Assembly (NCBI RefSeq): GCF_028502605.1 | Contig: NC_079232.1 | Coordinates: 3,720,001-3,784,000 of the forward strand | DNA: 64,000 nucleotides | Reading direction: 5' to 3' | Origin: Trichoderma breve | Lineage: Eukaryota; Ascomycota; Sordariomycetes; Hypocreales; Hypocreaceae | In this document: positions 57,364 through 64,000 of the stretch, in pieces | Layout of the letters: every line of letters starts with the position of its first letter | Numbering within the stretch: position 1 is the first letter of the stretch | Translations under genes and position numbers: made by a program | The notes under the pieces: generated by a model | Databases searched by the model: none | The model's input: the letters and a program-made list of their open reading frames with translations, nothing else | Told to the model about the DNA's origin: nothing

Positions 57364-59063
57364 ATGGCGGCTCCTGGCAATGCGCCCAGCGAGGGCATGC
57401 TCTGGGGTGGACGATTCACTGGTTCGTCATGGCATTGGCGGGGCAATTGAAAAGCTCCTGGGTTCCATGTATGTATGCTAACCTCGCGGATCAATCACAG
57501 GCGGCATCGATCCCCTCATGCATCAATACAATGCCAGCATTTCCTACGATTCGCGCCTGTACAAAGAAGATATTCTCGGAAGCATCGCCTTTGCCCGCGC
57601 CAATGCAAAGTCTGGCATCATTTCCAATGACGATTTTGTTGAAATCGAGCGGGGTTTACATGAGGTCCTGAAAGAGTGGGAGGGGGGTCACTTTGTTATC
57701 AAGTCTAATGATGAGGATGTGAGTAAGATACTATTATACTTCACCCCTTCTAGGTTGACTACTTGACCAATTCATGATTATAGCTAACACAATAGATCTA
57801 ACATCTAGATTCATACCGCCAACGAGCGTCGACTTGGCGAAATCATTGGCAAAAACATTGCCGGCAAATTACATACAGGTCGCAGCCGAAACGAGCAGGT
57901 GGTCTGCGATATGCGTATGTGGTTACGCGAACGGATTCGTGAGATTGACAGCCAGCTTGTTGCCTTGGTTAAGGTGATTACCGGCCGTGCTGAGTCTGAA
58001 ATGTACGTCAGCTTAACAACAACCCTCCCTGCCTCCTTTGACCAAGCGAGCGTATCCCTTCTGACTCTTTTATTTTAGCGACTACCTTATGCCTGGGTAT
58101 ACACACCTACAACGTGCCCAGCCCATCAGGTTCTCGCAATGGTTGATGTCATTTGGCTTCGCCTTTATGAATGATGTCGAGCGACTCCGAGAGTGTCTGA
58201 AGAGGGTTAACAAGAGCCCTCTTGGTTGTGGTGCTCTTGCTGGTAATGTCTTTAACATTGATCGCGAGATGATGGCTGAAGAGCTCGGTTTTGACGGTAT
58301 CCTCTGGAACTCTATGAATGCTGTTTCTGATCGAGACTTCGTGACTGAATTCCTTCAATGGGGCAGTCTATTTATGCAACATATTTCGCGATGGGCCGAA
58401 GATCTCATCATCTACAGTACCCAAGAATTTGGCTTTATCTATATTGCCGACGCCTATTCTACGGGTTCATCGCTGATGCCACAAAAGGTTTGAAGAAATC
58501 CATATACTATTGTGGTTTCTTCGCTAACAAACTTATGCTAGCACAACCCAGATGGTCTCGAGTTATTACGAGGCAAGGCCGGCCGAGCTTTTGGCCACAT
58601 GAGTGGATTCATGATGACCCAAAAAGGATTGCCGAGCACATACAACAAAGACCTACAGGAGAGTTGGGAACCCATGCTGGATCACGTCAAAACTATCTCC
58701 GATAGTATACAGATTGCAAACGGCATCCTTTCCACACTCACCATTCGGCCAGAGCGGATGCTGGCTGCATTGGACCCCTTTATGCTTGCTACAGATGTAG
58801 CTGAGCGACTTACAAAACTCGGCGTGCCATTCCGCGAGACACATCATATCGCTGGACGATGTGTAGCAAAGAGCGAGGAGCTGGGCATCCCGATGAACGA
58901 GCTTACGCTCGAGCAACTAAAGGCTATTGATAGCCGATTCCCGGATGATATCAAGGAGATATTCAAGTATGAGTCAAGTGTTGAAGCGAAATCGGCCAGG
59001 GGCGGCACCAGCCGATCAAGTATTCTAGAGCAGATCAAGGTCCTTAGGGCCATGTTAGGTTAA
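57364..59063 (+). CDS. Argininosuccinate lyase family protein
   Basis: Member of the fumarase/aspartase superfamily; ASL splits argininosuccinate into arginine and fumarate in arginine synthesis. The five exons are 57364-57421, 57501-57718, 57809-58002, 58079-58487 and 58542-59063, giving 466 aa, the normal ASL length. Family blocks are in order: [57 protein letters not shown] and the signature [12 protein letters not shown]. The catalytic Ser pair, the first Lys and the Asn are kept, but the second Lys usual in QKKNPD is His, created at the exon 4/5 junction. The splice donor there is GTTTGA. Codon third positions look less C-biased than in the neighbouring genes. It may be the main arginine enzyme or a diverged paralogue. 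Confidence 0.88.
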
Positions 59064-59292
59064 GAGTTAATTACTTGCGCAGGGAACGCAGTGTCTCTAA
59101 CCCATACTGATAACATCAGCCCCCAGATACATGTACACTCCATGCCACTACTCCTATATAATCCGTGCCGGTTTCTATCGTATAATCGCGAGTGGGTAAT
59201 CGTCCCTGCAGATATGCATACAACTATCCTCGACTTCAACCAAGTAAAAAATTCATCATCTAGAGTCGTAGTACACCCAAATGCCAACTACC

Positions 59293-62200
59293 TCAACTAC
59301 TACCAACAAATCCCCGTATCCCCCTTAGGCCCAGTGTTTTCTTCTCCTTCTTGGGCTTGCCAGACTCGTCTTTGGCCTTGTCTTTGCTATCCCTACGAAT
59401 CATGCTCTGGAGTCCACCTGTATGCATGTATTAGTGCTATCAATCATCAAATATGCATGCGTACATGAGTTACGCGATCAAGATATATCAAACTTACTAC
59501 CAAAATAACTCCTTTCTGGGCTCATCGACAGATTAGCCGACGACGACTGTCCGTCCGTCCCGCCTGTACCTGCAGAGCTAGTCGGTTGCAGTGGCTGCAG
59601 CACAGATGATGTAGGAGTCCCCGGGTTTGATGCGGGAGACGCTGTGATGTTGTACCCTGCTCCTTCAGCTGCTTCTGTCGTTGAGAGAAGTTGAAGGGGC
59701 CTTGATTTCATCGGCATTGGCCCCGTAGATGACGACATGTGATCCTCCTCGCCTTCCGCAATACTAGACTTTTCCGTTGTTGTTGATGCTTCCAGTTGCA
59801 TGTCGAGGAGAGACGACTGCAGCATCGTATATTTGCGCGTCAGCAGGCTGTACTGCTTCTGCATCTCTGCCTGCTTGGCCCGGCTCGCCGCCAAAGCGCT
59901 CTCAACTGCAATGTTCACCGTCACCGCGGGCCTGTTGCGCTCCTCGCGGGCTTCTGAAAGCTGTGTCTGAAGCGTTGCCACCTGGGATTGGAAAAGCTTC
60001 TTCGTTCGCTGCACCTCCGCCTCCGAAGCCGTCAACTGCAGCTTGAGCGTTTCCAGTTGATTCTGCGCATCCTCAGCTGCGTTGACAGACGCCATTCGTT
60101 CAACCTCTCTCGCCTGATAGTCCCGTTCCGAAAGCGACAGTCGTTCGACTTCTGCCTTGAGCCGGTCAATCTCTGCACCGTGTATCTCAATCGACTGCAT
60201 ATTTTGCTTTGCGTTCAGCTCTTTCACTTCTGCGTCACATACAAGCTTGCGCAGCTTCTCACATTCCCGCAGGCTCTCCTCGAGCTCTTTCCGAACCGAC
60301 TCAATCTCCGTCTGCATCTTCTTTGACTCTTCACGCAGATTTTTCAACTTATTTGCAAGGTCTGCTTCCCACTTCTTCGCCATAGCCCTGCTCTTTTCCG
60401 ACTCCTTGCGAACTTGCATCTCAGCCATTTTGGCCTCTTCGTAGCGGCTCTTGAGGTTTCGATTCATCATGATTAGATTCTGCATTTCCGCCTCGGTGGC
60501 TGCCTCCGCCATTTGCCTTCGCCTGAGCTCGCCAATATGGGCCATGTGTTGCTGCTTAAGATATCTCTCAAAACTGAGGTCATTTTGCAACAAGATGAGT
60601 TGTCTTTGCAGGTGAGCAATCTGCGCATTGCTACTTTCTCCAGCGGATACAGGCGTATGAGTTTGCGGTGGCAGCGTCATCATTGTCGAGGGCCTATCCA
60701 CCACAGACTCCTGATGACTTAGAGCAAGAGATGGTACGCTGTCGTTTGCCAAAGATTGGTGAAGACTACTCTTGATTACCTTGTTCGACCTAATAAGATC
60801 TTGAAGCTGAGTATGGGAGGCCGACTGGAGGAGTTGTGTGCCAGAAGGGCTATCCACGCCAAATATATCCTTGTTTCGTGCAGCTTCCCCAGAGTCTCTC
60901 GCCGAATGGTGACTAGATTGAGAGCCTCGCCGCATCAATGTCGAGGGTGTACGGTCGCTGGTGACGGACTCTGTTGCCGACATATGAGTGTTCCTCCACG
61001 AATTCACCTTGGTGACTGAGCTGCTCAGCAATCCAGGGTCTGACCTGACTTGGCTCAACTCGTCGTTGAGAACCTGGCCCGAAGAGTCTGGCAGATGTAA
61101 CAGTTCGTGGTCTCCAAACATTTGGGATTCTGGTGCAACACACAGCGCCATGCATTCGGCCACGACCTCGGCGGCTTCGCTCTTGATCCACCGCCCAAAA
61201 TCTGTCTTTTCCGTTTCGATGGTGAGTGTGTAAAAGTTGGGGTGAAGTACATGGCATCTCCTGAATTGTTCTGACTGATGTCGAATCTCCGTCGGCTGTA
61301 CCTCGATTTCGTCCGCACCGGACACGTTGGCATGGCGCATATATCTTTGGGGCTTGCGAATGTAGTCCATGAAATTAATGGGATAGAGACCGTATAGAAT
61401 CGTGTAGTAGTTGGACAGGTGTGATATGTTGGTGTCTTCCGTCTCCGGGTCGTATGCAAAAACCTCCCACCGGCTTGCCTGTTCGGAATCGTGAAAGGGC
61501 GACTCCATGGTTCCCGCTCTCTCCTTTTCCCAAAAGAGCAGCCTGGTATAGATGTTAAAGAGAGTAGGCAAATGTGGCACCAGAGAGCTAGGCATGTGCG
61601 GCAGTAGCATGATGAGTGCGGTCAGCGCAGCCGAAATGACCGTAGTTGACGTATCTTGCTGAAGGCATGTTAAGAGGTCGGTAAATAAGGGGGTTTGAGC
61701 CACTTGATGTAGATGAGGCGGTTGTGATTGGATAAATGAACAGAAGAAATTTAGACTGGCTTTTCTAAACTTTTTCTTGACAAGGTAGCCGTCCAACGAA
61801 GAGAAGAATTCCTGGATTCTGGTTAGTTCCAGCGATCTTGAAAAGAACAAAAAGAATCCAGAAGAGATGGAAAGACGGCAGTGAGCGTATGACTATACAT
61901 ACCTTTGGTCGCTTCTTCCCAAATTGCCCCAGCGCATCACTTATCATCTTTTCGCTGTGCTCTGACGGCTGGTAGCCCTCGAAACGGGCAGGGTGAAATT
62001 CGTCCATCCATATCTCAAACAATCGATCGATGAGGGGGTTCGTCGCCGAGTCCTTGCCGATGCCATCGTGGTAGTCGTCAGAAATGGTGACAATCTCGTT
62101 TAGTATCTCCATGGCCTCGGCGACAACGTTCTTGTCGAATCCCGTCTTGTCGAGAATGCCCTTGCAGGCGTCCAACCACACCAGTATTCGCTCGGGAGTC

Positions 62201-62552
62201 CGCAGCACGGTAAATAGCCGGCGCAAGATGCTCAGCCAAGCGCCAGCCGCGGCAGTGTTGCCCCGGACATTCTTATCAAAGATGAGCAACAGCTCCTCCT
62301 GCAGCCGATCAGACGCAGCCTCGTCATACTTCTCGCGCCTCCGCAGGTAGCCAGCGATTGTTTCGGTGAGATCGTCGGGAAGGGGCACGGTTGGCTCGAC
62401 GATGAAGTCCTTGATGGCTTTGGACAGCTCCTTGAGGGATCTGCCAACGGTGGGGTCAGTTTCACTCAATCCGAGGGGCAGAACCAGTCACCCCGCACAA
62501 ACCAGGACCCGTTGATGGACGATCAACGATCAACTTACATTGTAGAAGCCAT
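59293..62552 (-). CDS. TSC1: Tuberous sclerosis complex protein 1 (hamartin) homologue
   Basis: Scaffold of the TSC1-TSC2 complex, which restrains Rheb and TORC1 signalling. The four exons are 62552-62539, 62464-61903, 61811-59498 and 59417-59293, giving 1004 aa. The first exon is only 14 nt (MAST plus two bases) and uses a GTAAGT donor; without it the frame opens only with TTG. The N-terminal helical hamartin domain includes the family-typical EFFSSLDGYLVKKKFRKASL at an exon start. Residues from about 500 to 880 form a long coiled coil rich in Glu, Lys and Gln. The last exon gives a Lys-rich tail with GLRGIRGFVG. Each junction keeps frame. The MITE-like element lies about 330 bases upstream. 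Confidence 0.92.
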
Positions 62553-62880
62553 CACGGCAGGATTTGCATCGGGCCACAGCTGAGGCCACCGTGGCCACCG
62601 CGAGGATCGTAGATGCTTCCTGCAGGTCTCTCAAGAGCAGGTACAGAAGCAGCAGATGCGCTACAAGCTTCAAGATATCTCGAAATCAGGGACCTCGCGT
62701 TTTTGGAGATGGTGTTGCGCGCTGGAGTTGGTGAGGTTTAGCCGGATGGAGAACAAGCTTTTGAGAGGGCGGAGAGCAGCAGCGGATTTGCAGAGGCCAA
62801 GGCAGGAAACGGAGACGCGCTAGACCCGGATGCGGCCTTACGGTACTGTAGCTCCGCTATTGGCGTCACAGCAGAGCAGG

Positions 62881-63227
62881 CAAGCAGGGGACAGAAAAAG
62901 CGAGATCAAGAAGATTTCGAACATCACGAGTTAAATCATACGCCTACTTTTGGGGTATCTGCTACTATAGCTATATTTCGCCAAAATTTACTACTATATC
63001 TACATTTCTCTAGTAGCTACCATTATATCTATATTTTCCTAGTAACTGCTATTATAATGATACTTTCTCTAGTGAATGCTATCGTAGATATATTGTGAAA
63101 CTTAGGTGCTGGCTGAATATTGGGCATTTCCCTACAAAGCACCACTTAATGAGCTAGTCGGGTGCTTATATTACTGAATATATGCACTTATTCACTTTGT
63201 AGTCTCGCTTTTTCTGTCCCCTGCTTG
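62881..63227. mobile_element. MITE-like non-autonomous DNA transposon, 347 bp
   Basis: Perfect 25-bp terminal inverted repeats: the left copy at 62881-62905 starts CAAGCAGGGGACAGAAAAAG, and the right copy at 63203-63227 is its exact reverse complement. The element is flanked on both sides by GCAGG (62876-62880 and 63228-63232), a 5-bp target-site duplication. The interior is AT-rich, has no ORF, and contains a degenerate tandem array. Intact TIRs and duplication suggest fairly recent insertion. I cannot assign a superfamily; 5-bp duplications are not typical of Tc1, hAT or Mutator groups. Confidence 0.85.
62961..63101. repeat. Degenerate tandem array, period about 29 bp, inside the MITE
   Basis: Five imperfect units start at 62961, 62991, 63017, 63046 and 63076. 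Each begins CTxCTAT-like and most end TTTCTCTAGTA-like. Unit lengths are 26-30 bp. The array occupies the middle of the transposon-like element. Confidence 0.7.
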
Positions 63228-63799
63228 GCAGGTTCTCTTGCTACCCCGCAATCCATCACTGGATGCTGGACCCGTTGGACCCGTTGGCTACTTAGCGCAG
63301 CAAGCCCCGGGCAACGGATCATCAGTAGATGTTGCGAGCCAATCAGCCCACCAACGGGCTTGGTCCTACGTAAAACGAACGGGAACATCGCAGACAACTC
63401 GCCATGTACATGCCACACTGAATCAGGTCAGCATGGTACTCGTAATACCTTGATGAAGCCCTTAAGCTCGAGGGGCTCAAGGGAGGCGATCACGCGATAC
63501 ACTTCAATTGGTCGAGCAGCTTGCCCCTCCTCGCCTCCCCCTCTCTTGGAGCTACGGCCCTATTTCTTCTGCTCCTCGAACTTTGGTTTTTACTTCCTTC
63601 TTCCTTCTTTTTTCTCCTCATCCATCTCAATTATACCCTCAGAACATCTCAATTGAAAGCCTCAGAGACGTCCACCTCCCCTCCATTCCTCAATTCGCAT
63701 CATACGCTGTCGGCTTACACTTCCAAGCCGTCAATTCCACCTGAATCACTCACACTCTTCTTGTCCCCCTCCAACACATAACATCCCCCGCATTTCAAG

Positions 63800-64000
63800 A
63801 TGGCTGCGAATAAGACTTCAGCTATTGCTGACCAGGAGCCCATCGACGTCCTTTTTGCTCTGCATCCCAAGTTTGACATGCTTGACTTTGCAGGGCCATT
63901 GGCTACTTTCTGCCAAGCCCAGCATGACTTTGGCGATGATTGTACGTACATGCTGCTGTGAGGCCGTCAAGGTTGGGCCCAAATGCTAACCAGCTTTCCC
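63800..64000 (+). CDS. DJ-1/PfpI-family protein, N-terminal part (cut by window end)
   Basis: The frame begins MAANKTSAIADQEPIDVLF and continues ALHPKFDMLDFAGPLATF, the N-terminal strand-helix typical of DJ-1/PfpI (ThiJ) class I glutamine-amidotransferase-like proteins. A GTACGT donor after GATGATT suggests that exon 1 ends at 63941 and that an intron follows. The nucleophilic Cys and the rest lie beyond the window, so function (chaperone, glyoxalase, isonitrile-hydratase-like) cannot be judged. Confidence 0.7.

Larger units (their letters stand above)
62553..63799. other. Divergent intergenic region, TSC1 and DJ-1/PfpI gene
   Basis: It holds the promoters of both genes and the inserted MITE-like element at 62881-63227. 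From about 63520 the sequence is pyrimidine-rich and looks like the leader of the right-hand gene. The ORFs crossing it are not believed. Confidence 0.6.

Overview
The window is nuclear DNA from a filamentous ascomycete, probably a Sordariomycete and by overall impression Hypocreales/Trichoderma-like. The evidence is spliced genes with short introns (about 60-115 bp, mostly GTAAGT-like donors and YAG acceptors), intergenic gaps of 0.3-6.6 kb, and fungus-specific families: Zn2Cys6 regulators, HET-C2, a GPI-anchored GH17 glucanase, and the ErdS-type AspRS-DUF2156 fusion. I modelled 19 protein genes by joining exons so that reading frame and family motifs were both preserved. I saw no tRNA, rRNA or CRISPR array.

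Layout. 0-1 kb: secreted RNase T2 (-). 1-7.7 kb: a long gap with no supportable gene and many purine/pyrimidine tracts. 7.7-10.3 kb: NirA/NIT4-like Zn2Cys6 regulator (-). 12.6-17.8 kb: divergent pair of mitoribosomal uS4m (-) and the clamp-loader subunit Ctf18 (+). 18-23.3 kb: divergent pair of a flavocytochrome b2-like hydroxyacid dehydrogenase ending in a PTS1-like AKL (-) and a ZIP7/Yke4-type zinc transporter (+). 23.9-31.3 kb: ErdS, an AspRS-DUF2156 fusion that aspartylates ergosterol (-), head to head across 3.5 kb with an HSL-type alpha/beta hydrolase (+). 33.4-38.6 kb: HET-C2 glycolipid transfer protein (-) and a PldA-type phospholipase D (+), also divergent. 40.5-43.8 kb: ESCRT-associated Bro1 (+). 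44.2-44.8 kb: a broken reading frame. 45.3-54.8 kb: 2H phosphoesterase (DUF1868), MFS sugar transporter, Zn2Cys6 regulator, inositol monophosphatase-like enzyme, GH17 glucanase. 57.4-62.6 kb: argininosuccinate lyase (+) and TSC1/hamartin (-). The right edge cuts a DJ-1/PfpI-type gene.

How the genes relate. Most are independent housekeeping genes and there is no biosynthetic cluster. Membrane and lipid functions are noticeably concentrated between 24 and 44 kb: sterol aspartylation, a small-ester hydrolase, glycolipid transfer, phospholipase D and Bro1. The MFS transporter and the adjacent Zn2Cys6 regulator form a convergent transporter/regulator pair.

Most notable items: ErdS and its head-to-head hydrolase, a candidate for the matching ErdH; and a 347-bp MITE-like element with perfect 25-bp terminal inverted repeats and a 5-bp target duplication between TSC1 and the DJ-1-like gene. 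Also notable are the peroxisome-type C-terminus on a b2-type dehydrogenase that has no mitochondrial presequence, a divergent argininosuccinate lyase, and the 6.6-kb geneless tract.
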